Of a stretch of DNA of 64,000 nt, positions 51,401-63,228 are shown piece after piece. A program made the translations under genes and the position numbers. Below the pieces are notes generated by a model. That model ran no database searches and had not been told where the DNA came from. It saw only the letters and a program-made list of their open reading frames with translations. Every line of letters begins with the position of its first letter. The first letter of the stretch is position 1. This DNA is from Deuterostichococcus epilithicus (taxonomy: Eukaryota; Chlorophyta; Trebouxiophyceae; Prasiolales; Stichococcaceae): contig JAVTLE010000018.1 in the NCBI GenBank assembly GCA_033439295.1, positions 682,001-746,000 of the forward strand. Reading direction: 5' to 3'.

Positions 51401-54400
51401 GTGATCACGGTGCAGCCTTTGACCCGAGTCAGCGGTTGTCAAGGGGCAGTGGTGGTGTCCGGTGGCTGTGAGCAGCCCTGGCGCCTGACCTGCGGCGGCT
51501 CAGGCAACATACTGCCAGAGCGAGCCCTGCTGCAGTGTTCCTGGAGGCCCGTGACCTGCAAAACACTGAACTTAGCACTTAACCCGAAACGCAGGCCGCG
51601 GCGGCGCGGCAGCAGGAGCTGCTGCGGCGGCTGGCGGCGTCGGAGCAGCAGGCGGGCCATTTGGAGGCGCGCGCCCGTGACGCGGAAGCCGCCGCCGCCA
51701 AGGCCGAGGTGCGACTGTCAGGTCATGAACTGTCAGTGCCATGTGCAGAGTCTGAGCCTGGGTTCACACCCGATACCAGCACTGGCATGGTTCGATGGGC
51801 ACAGGTTTCATAGAATGCTGATTGGCTCAGGCTGCCCAAACAATGCCAAAGACGCCACGACACCGGCACTGCCTGACGCACCCATGCTCGTTGTTTCCAC
51901 TATCTTGCTGCAGGCCAAGGCGGAGGGGCTGGCGACGGCACTGCGTAGCACGCGGCAGGAGGCGTCGGCCGCTGCCGCCGCCGCAAACCGCGAGCGTGAG
52001 GCCGCACGTGGCGCCCTGCAGGCCGCCCAGCAGGCGCGCCCGCACCAAGCCAAAAGGCAGTCTGCTGCAGTGGAGTCCTCCTGGGGAATCAAGTCCTGGG
52101 TGGGCGATGGCGCCCGGAGCTGGGCGGGACTTGGGCTGCGCTGCCGCCTGCCTCTTGGGCTGGCATGGCAGGGCGGTGTTGCAGCCCCGGCGGCTCCGAC
52201 GCCGGCGTGACCCGGGTCGCCTCCCGTCGGCGCTACGGCAGGGACGCTGCCTGTCCCACCACACGTTCCATAGCACGCATCAGTACTGCCAGTCTGCAGA
52301 TGTGCCGCAGGTGCGGCGTGAGGCGGCGGCTCAGCACACAGCCAAGGGGCGTAGACCTGGCGCGCCAGCCGCAACCTGCCCAGGAGCTGCTCACTGAGCC
52401 TGTAAGCGATTGTGCCGCAGGAGCGGCAGCAGGCGGTGGCCCTGGAGACGGCCAAGGCCGTGGACCTGGAGCAGCAGCTGCGCGGCGCGCTGCGGCAGGC
52501 GGCGGAGGCCGCCGCAGACGCGGCGCAGGCGGCAGAGGTGTGTTTGCCGACCTTACGCTTTGAAGATACAGTCTTTTGGTGGCGGAGCTCTGCGTGTTTG
52601 GGCTCGGGGCTGAGGGGTCATCTGCTTTCGGGGCTGTGCAGGCCACAGGCATAAACCCCCCTGCTGAGTGTGGCAACTTTGCTGCTGCCGCGCCATGGCC
52701 TCACAGCATCACGGCCGCTGCCACCAGCAAGTGGCATGATGCAGGGCGTCGCCCTGGCAGGCGGCCGCGAGGTGCCAAGCCCCACTCAGCAGATAGCCTG
52801 TGGCAGAGGCACATGCAGGGCAGCGCTGGCTTCTCAACCACCGACTGTTTTTGCGCAGGAGCACGAGAGCGAAGTCGACGACCTGAAGACGGAGGTGGAG
52901 GCGCTCAACGAGATGCTGGAGAAGCAGACGCAGGCCGCCGCCGAGGTGGACGCTCTGAAGGAGGTGAGCGCGACTGATACTCAGCCTGAAACTCTTGCAC
53001 GGTGTCGTTGCTTTCTCACAACTTTTCTTGCTGTGTGCTCTCTGATTGATGGCGGGGCAAGATGCCGCTGTCAGCGCCAGACAGGAGCCGCTGGCCGCCA
53101 ATGCAGCAGTTTGAGGCGAGCTGGAGGCTCCGATATGCTTCTATGAACCTGACCAGAAACTTTCAGGGTGTGGAGCATCCAGGTGTCACAAAACAGCTGT
53201 TGTTCGAGGAGCTGGGGTGGGGGCCGGGGGGGGGTCACGGTCGCCAGCGCTGCAGTCCAGCAGCCAGGGCTCCTGAACAACCCAATCTTCCCTTCAAACC
53301 AGGACCTTGCCTTTGCCTCAACGCTTCTATAGTGCCTCCTCGTCGCTATGCTTCCTCTTCGATACTGCAGCTGGTCGAGGAGCTGCGGGCCGGCGAGGAG
53401 ACGGCCGCCAGCACAGCGGTGCAGGAGGCGGGCCGCGCGGAGGGGCTGGCAGTGCTGCTGGCCGTCATGGACGGGCTGCTGGAGCACGCGCGCCCGCAGC
53501 TGGCGGCGCCGCGCGGCGCGCCTTCGCCGCCCGCCCTGACTGCAGGTGCATTTGTCCTGGCATCCGTGACCCGGGCCTGAAAGAGAATACAATGATCCTG
53601 CCCCAGCCAGCAGCCATGGACGTGTGGTCATGCGGCGCCTGCGCTCTTGAGTCGATGAATCCGGGCGCCTGCGTGGCCTCGCGCAAGTATGGACAACCCT
53701 TTGCGCATGAGGCAATCGCTTGCCTCTGGTCGCACCGCCGGCGGGGCGGCAGTTGGCTCCTTGCGGCTGGCTTCCGACACTGACATCCAGGCTCTTGGCA
53801 CTCGGAATTGAGCAGGCACCTCGGGCGACGGCGACGACCAGGTCGTGGAGCTGGAGGGGGGGCGCCCCGCCCCAGTGCGCTCCGCCGGCAGCTGGACCGC
53901 AAAGGCGGAGATTCGGCTGGTGCGGGAGGGCGGCGACCCCGGCCCTGTGACGCCGCGCATGTCGGGTGGGGGCCTTTTCATTCTGTTGTTCGAGGAGCAT
54001 TGACGGTGCCAGAGGTTCATGGCCTCCGGGCGAGCTGTGGTCCCATGTTGGCGGAGGCGCTGGGGCCGCCTCTGCCTGCTGAGCATGAGCGCTGGGGCGT
54101 CTGTGTGGCGGCGCTGCGGAAGTGGCGGGCCGTCGGTGCCGCCGGTGACCATCGCAAGAGGGTGTTTCAACCGCGGCCGCCCAGGGACGCCGCCTCGCAC
54201 CCTGGCCCGGTGCTGTGCCAGACCCTGTTGCAGCCCCTGCAACAACGATGCCGTGGCAGTGCGCTATCAGTTCCAAAAGGCAGTCGCCTTGACGACAGCT
54301 GCTGTGCGCCGCAGAACTGGGCGGGCTGGCGCTGGAGGCGGGGCTCACGGAGTCGCAGCAGAAGCGGCGGCGCGAGTTCGCGCGCCTCTCCAGCGGATCC

Positions 54401-55960
54401 CTCAGGTGAGGGCGCCCCGCCCTGCCGCCCTGTTCGAACCGGATCAGCTGTCTGGACTTCGGTTTGCCAGGCCAGACTTCGCGTCCAGGACTTTGGATGG
54501 CTGCGCTGCCTGTGTAGACGCATCATCCCTGCTGAGCTGTCAGGGTTTAGGGTTAGCGCACAGGGCCTCCAGGGGCGCTGGCAGCAGCTCAGATCCGGGA
54601 CTTTCTGCTGTTGAACCCTGCGGCTCGCTGACCGAGACCCCGCCGACTGCCGCCCGCAGCGGCCGGCTGAGCGCGCTGCTGGCGCCGCACATCGCGGCGG
54701 AGCGCATCACGCCGCCGACGCAGCCGGGCAGCCCCTCCCGGCCCGGCGGCGGCGCCTCCTCTGGCAGCCAGCCCGGCAGCCCCGCAAAGGGGGCTGCCCG
54801 TCAGGCACGGGGGCCTGATGCTGAAGCACCGCCGGGCATGGTCACCCGCAAGGTGAGCTGGTGTGCATGTGTGCATGTGTATCCGGGTCCTGAGCATGCC
54901 TTCAGCGCTGCAGACGGAGCCGGCTTGGTTTGCCAGAGAGACGGGCTGTTTGGCGCTCAACCCATGCGGCTGAGGGCGCCCAGATGCATGCTCCTTCCCG
55001 CTGACGCGTCAGTGCCATGTTCCATAGCATGTCTGCGGTGTTGAGCCTTTCCGCAGCCGCCAATACGGACGGGCATAGTACTGCTGTTGATGCCAATTCC
55101 GGATGCCCTGACGCTACTCAGATTTGGTGCTAATGTCGAGAGCAAAATTTCGCATGCAATTGAAGGTGTCGTTCCCGGGCCTACCACCTCTTGAGGACCC
55201 CGAGCGGGAGGCGGCAGCCTCCAGCGACGCCTCTGAGACCAGCGCCGGCGGAAGCTCCAGCGCCGCCCAGCCAGAGGCGGCGCTGCCGCTGCGGCCGGGC
55301 CTATTGCGCAGCGACGCGGCGCAGCGGTCACTGTCGTTCGGCGCGGCAGATGCTCCCGGCAACGACCAGGCCGCGCCGCCGCCAGCGTCCGCACCTGCTG
55401 CCAAGCGCAGAGACGTCTACTCGACAGTCAGCACATCGACCCCCGCCGGCGGCAGCCTCTCGTCCATGTTCGGCCGCAAGGCCAGCAGCTTCAGCGGGCG
55501 CGGTGCCACCAGCGCCTCGGGCGGCGGCGGCAGCCTCACGAGCGGCAGCGGTGTTGCCAGCGCGGGCGGCAGCGTCAGCTTCAGTGGCGGACAGGCGCAG
55601 CCCGCCTGGGGCCCCGCAGCAGCAGAGCGCAGCAGCAGCAGCGGCCGCACTGACATGAATGAGGCCGGCGGCCCCATCGCCCGCACGCGCAGCGGCAGTA
55701 GCAGCAGCACGAGCGGCTCCGGCCGGTTCCACTTCGCTGGCCTCAGCCGCGCAATTGGCGCGGCTGAGCCGCCGCCTGCGCAGCTGACCACCCCTCGCGG
55801 CACGACAGTTCCTGAGGAGGGCACAGGCGCGGGTGAAGGCATCAAGTCGCCGCGGCGCTCGGTGGCGGCGGGTCTCAAGGCGGCGCGGCGGCGGTGGCCC
55901 AGTTTCGGCAGCAGCAAGGTCTCCAAGGGCGAGGCGGCTATGCCGGCATCGCCACGCTGA
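45403..55960 (+). CDS. Very long coiled-coil protein
   Basis: Spread over 10.5 kb in some twenty-five exons. The N-terminus (MDSPSRLRRRQDQENSPPAR) is basic and Ser/Pro-rich, with EVQPP repeated three times. The centre is a series of coiled-coil exons rich in Ala, Glu and Gln: SDNAALQERLQQMVGALRG (46650), EEQAARIARLEPLASAAAE (47514), ALEQQLARLSAETRKQKAAA (47655), RCELVERHGVALTALMRRC (48597), ANETLCDKLASAREAAAEQA (49357), LERQLSEARGDVAMLRGALS (50170) and ESEVDDLKTEVEALNEMLE (52865). The C-terminus (55168-55960) is a Ser/Gly-rich basic tail ending KGEAAMPASPR. No motor, kinase or other catalytic domain was seen, so a structural or scaffold role is the most one can infer. The frame jumps near 46700, several exons are tandem copies, and NNN lies at 46158. 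Two adjacent genes cannot be ruled out. Confidence 0.6.
45889..45933 (+). repeat. Three 15-bp repeats encoding EVQPP
   Basis: GAGGTGCAGCCGCCC occurs three times in frame, giving EVQPPEVQPPEVQPP. Confidence 0.9.
46158..46160. other. NNN ambiguity in coding exon
   Basis: Three Ns inside a GCC-repeat stretch of the coiled-coil gene's first large exon. Single Ns also occur at 17757, 29082 and 31032, all in GC-rich sequence. Confidence 0.99.
46806..47010 (+). repeat. Two tandem exon-intron units (about 139 bp) in coiled-coil gene
   Basis: Two copies read GGDLAEVRRQLAVAEEAHDE and GDLAELRRQLVVAEDAHAD. Each is followed by a GTGxxxG donor-like site. They start about 139 bp apart. Confidence 0.8.
47232..47572 (+). 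repeat. Three tandem exon-intron units (133 bp) in coiled-coil gene
   Basis: GCGCAGCGGCG begins copies at 47232, 47365 and 47498, exactly 133 bp apart. The copies read CEEQAARIARLEPLAS, CKEQATHIAHLEPLAC and CEEQAARIARLEPLAS. The first two carry one extra base near the start, so they need a different acceptor phase from the third. Intronic sequence between copies is also related. Confidence 0.85.
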
Positions 55961-57015
55961 CGATCAGGCGCCTCGACGCCTGGAAAGTGTGCTGATGTCT
56001 CAGCGCGCCGTCCGGCGCATGAAGCAAGGCTGTGCTGGGAGGGGTGAGCGGGCGGGCTTTGGCAGCAGCAGTGGCTGTAGGCCAGGGGGAGGGGAGGGGT
56101 GGCGCCTCGCCAGGCCAGGCGCGGAGTCGCAAGCTGAGACACGCTTCAAGCTCAGCCGGCTGTGCGGGCGGCACCCGCATCACGGGTGGGACATACTTCG
56201 GGTTCCGGCCATGGTCTCGTTAATTCAGGGGCATTGCCAGCGTCTCATGACGCCGGGGCGGTGGCGTCTCAGACGGGGCTGAGATCCGGCGCTGGCAATC
56301 CCGTTGTGGATGAGAACGGAATACTTCTATGGCTTAGAGGCCAATATCATTGTTTCTGGGGTAGCTGTGGGTGACAGGCAAACCTGCACCGCTGGCAATG
56401 TGCAGCAGCAGGCCATTGTCTATATGGGTTTGCTGTGGCATCGCCAGCCGTCAACGAGTTGGACCGGGGATGACACTCAGGCAGGGATAGGATATCGGCG
56501 CTTTTGTTTTGCACGGTTTTCGTGCTGGAGTCCTGAGAGGCAGGATCAACTATCCGCTTTTGATTTGGTAAAGCAGCTTGTCGCCCATTCCTCGGCGTAG
56601 ACAGGTGCCCTGTGGTGCCTTGGTACAGTGCGCATTTCAACTTGTAGGTCCAGGTAGCTGTCGAAAGAGCTCACCTGGGCAATATCTTGCAGCATACCTA
56701 GTAATCTCGAAAAGCTGCAGCCAGCTAATGCCCCAAGACCAATACTCAGCATGCATGGCCCATTCGACTCCCATGCCACTTTGAGGCAGCCCAGGCACCA
56801 GGAGCGCCTCTTGCTTGCACAGTTTCACACGTAGCTGCTGACGATGTCAGTTACATTATTCATGCCTGTACTCCTCCGGCCGGACATATGCGGGGTGCTG
56901 CTAGTGATCTCGCCCTTGCCTGACATTATGCGCCCTGCTGAGCAGCGTCATCATGTAGCTGCATTGGTCATGAGGCTAGAAAAGGCGCCGCCCCGCCCGT
57001 CTGTCAGACCATCTG
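55961..57015. other. Convergent intergenic region
   Basis: About 1.05 kb between the coiled-coil stop (+) and the cupredoxin-like stop (-). A small inverted repeat, ATTGCCAGCG near 56233 and CGCTGGCAAT near 56290, could form a hairpin. No supported gene. Confidence 0.45.
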
Positions 57016-58608
57016 TCAGAACTGGTTGGTGCATGTGACCTTGATGAGGAGGCCACCTACGTCAACACGACTAAGCATCATCGCCTTGGAATGTGCTGTT
57101 GTGCTTTTGTGAGCTGCAGCAGTGGGAGACTTGAACATACAGCCGCATGAAGGCGATACTGGCACATCAGCGAGTACATCTCCGCTTGGAGCAATGCTCC
57201 AGGCTTGCCTGGAGTGCAGTGACCCTGCACAGGCCACGGGAAACAAGGTTTGTAGGTGTAGGGACGTGGAAACTTGTACATATATATGTACAGGTCCCGC
57301 CGCACGCAGCTGTAGCACATCAGCCTGATTGAGCGCACATCTACGTACACAGGACAGGCCTACCTCCACAGGACATCCGTAATAGCGGGTATTTGGCTCA
57401 CTGCACACGATGTCAAAGCTTCCGCCATCCTGGGGTGGGACCTGTAGGCAGTGACCCCGAGGGGCTCATGCACTTGCTCCATGATGTTCAACCGTCAGGG
57501 TTTTGACGAGACGAAACTGACAGCAAAATCTAAGCATGCTTGCATAGGGGGGTGAGATGTGGATTTAATGCATGCCTCGACAGTCTGGTTGGGTGGGTTC
57601 TCCTGGAAAGGGAACGGTGGGCAGGCGTCTGTCGGGACCTGAGCGCACAATGCAAATCGACAGTATCATGAGTCTTGTGTAGCGTAGTTGACCTAACTGG
57701 GCATTGAGTGTGCAAGATGCAGAATGAGCAGTGAAGCGAGCCTCATGTGGCTTCAGGTGAATGGTGATCATGTCTTTCACAGGGAGGATTCCATCGGCCA
57801 GCACACATGGGTAAAGCAAGCAGCATCAGCCCCGCAACCAGTCACACCAGGCTGCGTGGTGCGCTGGCAGCACACGGTGTTTGGTGACAAACTGCTGCAT
57901 GGCCTAAGACCCGCCATCGAATGCGGCTGAAAATCATTGTCATCGACGAGTTTTGAAAAAAGCACTCACCCGCCAGACGCCGTGGGTCTTGCCCTGCGGC
58001 CAGAAGAGCGTCAGCTTGCCGCCCACCGGCACCACCGCCGGTGTGTACTGCGACCACAACAGCTTGACGACACTCAGCGTGTCGTCAGCGAGCTGTTCAA
58101 TCCCAGGATGCTAATTTATGTCACATGCCCATTCCTGCTGGCTTGAGGCCTCAAGCCACCATCAGTGCCACCGCCGGCAGGTGCTGCGTCACACTGCACG
58201 CAGATTGCATTCTGATTAGTCTCTGTTACTGGAGCAGTGCGTGCCAATCCTCGCCATTGCACGCAATGCCGAAACCAGCAGGTGGGGTCATTCATGCAAG
58301 GTTGACCGCGTACCATCACATGCCCCACGTACCTATACAACATCGTCTCGCCGGGCCCCGGCACATCGAGAATCGACGATTTGAGCATGCTTCGCTTTGA
58401 AGACATGCAGCTGGCCCACCCCAGCAGCCCTAGTACTGATGCGGAGAAGTGTTGTCGCAGGGAGGGGAACCTGAAATGACACCTGACTGTTGGTGAAAAT
58501 CCCGAGTTTCCAAGCGGCCTTTTGGTTAAACTCAATCCCCCTGGCCGGAGCGCAGGCGAAGGCCGCCAAGACGACCACCGCCAGCAGGACCGCTGATTTA
58601 CCCGCCAT
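57016..58608 (-). CDS. Secreted cupredoxin-like protein (copy 1)
   Basis: The start at 58608 gives a clean signal peptide: basic MAGKS, hydrophobic AVLLAVVVLAAFAC, then APARG before mature IEFNQKAAWKLGIF. The second exon (about 58092-57969) reads LADDTLSVVKLLWSQYTP, then VVPVGGKLTLFWPQGKTHGVWR. This resembles the VGD-x-L-x-F-x-W ... H-x-V strand pair that supplies the first copper ligand in phytocyanin-type cupredoxins. A further exon (about 57448-57374) reads GGSFDIVCSEPNTRYYGC, where a Cys ligand strand would be. The last exon ends LLIKVTCTNQF. The exon between is unresolved. Copper binding is inference; a secreted beta-sandwich is the safer claim. The gene resembles the one at 61857-63228. 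Confidence 0.5.
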
Positions 58609-59842
58609 GCTTGGCCCAACACACGAGTACAGAGTGCACTGCGAGTTTTGGCAACTGCTGGCTTGCGCTGCAGAAGTGTGTCTCGTGTATTTGCAACAAT
58701 AATGTTGCGTTTAAAATGGTTCCACTGGAGCGACCCTTGAGAACGAGGTGTTGCAACATGTGAGGGAATAATGGACTCGCGTAAGAGATCCTTGGATTCG
58801 ATTCTGTGAACCATGTGGAGCAACCCGGTCGCGGGGTCAAGTCAGCCTAGAAAGGTACAGGAACTTCTGGTTGAAACGAATTCTTTCCATTCGTGATAAT
58901 GGTGGCGTTGCGAAGGCCTTGCATGTCTGATGACGACCGCCCGCCCGCATGCAGCCCACAGCCACATATTTTCCAGCCTCGCAGCCGCGACAGTACGAGT
59001 ATTCCAATTTGATTGCCTACCATACATATCGGTGAGACGAGATCGTTACGAGTTTGTCAGCTGGAACGTGCCCCGCTAGTGCGGAACTACCTGCGCCTAT
59101 TGCGCGATTCGCTGACCGCTGGTGCGTCTCATGGTTGCCAAACTAACGAGCGTAGTCTCTGTCTTGAAGTGTTCCTGATGCGTTTCAAAGACAGGTGATG
59201 ATGCCCGGAGCTACGTCAATGCATCAGACAGTCCTCAGCCAGATCGCAGTGATGTGACACTCATCCTGAGTCCACGGATTCCGCTATGCTGTATGCAATG
59301 CATCGGCGATCGATTGCTTCTCAGATTTGCAGAAGGATGCAAGTGTCAGCTGCTCCAGGATTGCATGCATGGTTTTGCTCTGGAGGTTAACCCCCATCGT
59401 CGATTCTGTGCTGCAAGCAGGTGGCTGCCTACAGTGGTCGCCGCCACAAGGAGGCCTCAACGCTTGAAGGTGCACCGTGCTTGTGGTCGTCCGACATGCT
59501 GCCAGCGCGAACTCCATTCTCGTACATGCCACATACGGCGCCGGAAACGCTATGCTGCTGCAGCCCAGCTTCCAACAACTGCATTGGCTGCAAGATTCAA
59601 GGAGGTTGCAATTTCTGTGCTCAGCTCACCAGGGCACAGCCGAGTCCCCGAAGCCCATCGTATTTCCCATACAGAGCTGGGAGCACACCCGTCCAAGCAA
59701 TCAAATCGGGACACGTATTCCCATATTGAACCAGCCTCGACAGAGATGGGGCACTCCGAACTGCTGTCAAACGAACAGGTGGGCAGGCGTCATACTCGCG
59801 GCATATGCATCTGCATGATGTCCTCGCAAGGCTGAGACACAC
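58609..59842. other. Region without supported gene
   Basis: About 1.2 kb of moderate GC upstream of the second Z-alpha-like gene. A plus frame at about 59590-59780 (EVAISVLSSPGHSRVPEAH) ends at a GTGGGC site and could be an upstream exon of that gene, but no start was tied to it. Confidence 0.35.
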
Positions 59843-60631
<789 letters not shown>

Positions 60632-60801
60632 ACCCTGCTGCGCACGGCAGGTGCGATTGGTGTGCTGGAGGCCACCGCATGGGTGCAACGAATGAGATGC
60701 GGGACGCAATGGCACCAGTAAGCCACTGTGCCCATCGTGTAACGAATTGCATGATGACTAAGATGCCATTTGTGTGCTGACTTCTTCCGATCTTCTCAGG
60801 A

Positions 60802-61074
60802 GCAACAGGCAGTCTGAGTGGTAAAGCAGATGCACCGGCCACCAGGCGACCAAATTCGTCACAAGACCCGCTCGCCAGTTCCATGCCGCTGCCGCCGCCT
60901 TGGGTCTATATCAACCAAGAGTCTATCTCATTCTCGCAACAACTGTCTGCAACTTTGGTGCAGCTGGAGCAGCACAACACCCGCAGTTACAACTTCGGCT
61001 GCGCGCAGGCCCCACGCTATTTCGGACAGTCTTGTACTATCACCTCGAATGCTGCTTTCATGACGCGGCCATGA
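60802..61074 (+). other. Orphan coding-like exon
   Basis: After a CTTCTCAG acceptor the frame reads GATGSLSGKADAPATRRP, then PPPWVYINQESISFSQQL and RSYNFGCAQAPRYFGQS. It ends AFMTRP and a stop at 61074, about 90 codons with no interruption. It lies 170 bp after the winged-helix stop and could be an alternative last exon of that gene or the end of a separate one. No domain is recognised. Confidence 0.4.
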
Positions 61075-61280
61075 TTACATGAGTCGTCTGTCGGTTTTTT
61101 GTAAACAAATGTGAGGCGGTGTGCCTTGCAACCGTATCCAATGTGATTGTCCACTCGCGAGGCCTCCTGATACGTAGGAAAGTGGACATGCATCGGTGCA
61201 ACGGCTCAATCCATGAATCGTGCTATCTATCTTCCTGTGACGCAAGTGCTCGCTGTGTGTTATTGCAAGATCCACGTAGC

Positions 61281-61376
61281 TCACCCTAACCTGGACAAGG
61301 CGGCGCAATGCTGTAAGCTCATATCATTCGGACTCACCTGGAAAAGGCGGCGCAATACCGCAAACTCAGATATCAA
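61281..61376. repeat. Two-copy tandem repeat with a splice-like site
   Basis: Two related units of about 43 bp contain AAGGCGGCGCAAT. On the minus strand each carries CCGCCTT(T/G)TCCAG, followed by GTGAGT in one copy and GTTAGGGTGAG in the other, so a donor-like boundary seems to be duplicated. Confidence 0.55.
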
Positions 61377-61856
61377 TAACCCTACTACCTGCTGCTCACA
61401 CAAACGGAAACTAGATGCCAAGAATCTGGAACATTGATGTCGGCCCATGAATTCGATATCAGTGGAATGATGATTCTATAATAATGATCGTGCAGATTGT
61501 GCAACATACTGAAATTACTTTCAGCAATTATTCATCTATCCGTAGTATGATGCATCAGCTTGACAATGCATCCGGCCGTGCGCTGGGAGCTGCGCCGCTC
61601 CATCTTGACATCGTCGAGCGTGGGCGTGTCGCATCACGGCGTACATGTAACAGCAATCTTCTGCCCTGCATTAAGCCACCGCTCGTACATCACACAAGCG
61701 CACATCAGGCGCTCAATGAGCGCGATCCATGCGCGTGTTGTTTGCGGCACGCACAAACAACTCGCTCAAGATTCGTAGCAGCCCTACTTGCGCGAGCCAC
61801 CATTTGTAAGACCTACCATCGGAGCAATGATCACCGACAGGGCACGCGAGGTGCAC

Positions 61857-63228
61857 CTACTCCAAGGACAGATAGCGCGTCGATGGTGTAATCAAACAGG
61901 GTCGGTGTGTGCTGAGTTTCGCCATAAGGAACGGCAATTCAAGCTGCTGCCTCCTGTTTGAGCTGCACAGAATGATCACCTTCTCAGGCGTGGCGCATTT
62001 GTAGGTGTAGCTGCCACCTGCGAGGATCAGTGGCAGTGGCACGCAGTGAGAGCCTGCAAGGAATGATGCAGAGGGCTCCACCGCGTGCGCATGTGACGCC
62101 ATGCATCATGCATTACGGCAACGCTATCAGATGCGGCCTAGAATATTTCGTGCTACTCACCCACGCACAGAGTCCGGTGCGAGCTGGCGCTGCAACGGAG
62201 GCATGGCCGTGAAGGTGGCCGGGCATGCAGCGGACGGAGGGAACATGCATAGAAAGTCGAGCATGCCCTCGCTGTCGGAACGATGCATGACGATGCAGCC
62301 GCGCATGAAGGGCTCCATTTGATGTGCATGCAATGGGTGTAAGGCGCAGCCAAAGGCATCCCACGCAGGGTGGCAGCATGTACAGTGCGCATGCTGCAGA
62401 TGCAACTGCCGACCATTCAATTGCAGAGGAGCAAGCGCTGAATGCACCTGCCAGACGCCATGGAAGCCGGCCCTGCAATGCATATCCACATTTGCTTGGA
62501 ATTCTGACGAAATCGCTGAGGTCTGACCGACTATGCATACAAAGTGTTTGCGCCGTGTGCTGTGCAATGGGTTGCAAGCATAACATGAATTTTCAAGCAC
62601 GCGCAGGCACTAGGCCAAGCAGGCGACGAGCCATGGCTGAGGTATCATGCAGAACTTGCGGACAGCTGGATACTTGCGCCGCTATCATTTGATTGCACGC
62701 GCCATCTGAATGTCAGCGTGTCGCCATTCATCAACGTTTCCGGCGGGCCGCCACCGGCAGCAATACCCACATTCTGCGGAGAGCATACACGACACACCTG
62801 GGATCTCTCCAACCTGCTGGAAAAAGTGCATTATGTTCTTGCCTGCGGCAGCAAGGCCTTGTGCAGGCGACATTGCGCCTTTACAGTTTGTTGTTCGTGT
62901 CTGGAATGCGCGCCCGGGCTACACCCCAGGGCCACTGACACCTTCTCAACGTTGTGAAGTACAACACTCGGAATGTGTACCCCTGGTGAGATAGATTTTA
63001 GCGCTGCCGTGCCACAGTACCAGCGCAACAAACGCAGCTGTACTGAGTAAGACAAATATCACAACACACGAACCAGCGCGCTGCAGCTCTCCTACCCTTC
63101 CTAGGGGCTGCTGGATCACCTTCCCAATCGAGTGGTCGCCTGCGCAGTCCTGGCTTCGATGAACATCCTGCCGCCAGTACCATGCAGAGCAGCAATCGAC
63201 AAACAGTCCGGGATCCTCCTGCCGCCAT
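61857..63228 (-). CDS. Secreted cupredoxin-like protein (copy 2), 3' end uncertain
   Basis: The start at 63228 gives MAAGGSRTVCRLLLCMVLAAGC, a signal peptide. An exon at about 62775-62690 after a CTCCGCAG acceptor reads NVGIAAGGGPPETLMNGDTL then TFRWRV. This is the same strand as VPVGGKLTLFW in the gene at 57016-58608. The next exon (about 62525-62445) ends FHGVWQ at a GTGCAT donor, matching THGVWR at the same exon end in copy 1. A later exon (about 62005) reads GGSYTYKCATPEK before a GTGATC donor, or runs on to a stop at 61857. The intervening exon boundaries are not settled. Function as in copy 1; it is probably an old duplicate. Confidence 0.42.

Noticed and set aside
53071-54348. 425-codon minus-strand frame
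   Set aside because: Same situation: antisense of coiled-coil exons with biased, low-information composition.
56230-56300. Inverted repeat as a possible terminator hairpin
   Set aside because: Only about 10 bp arms with a long loop in a eukaryotic intergenic region; no evidence that it acts as a signal.
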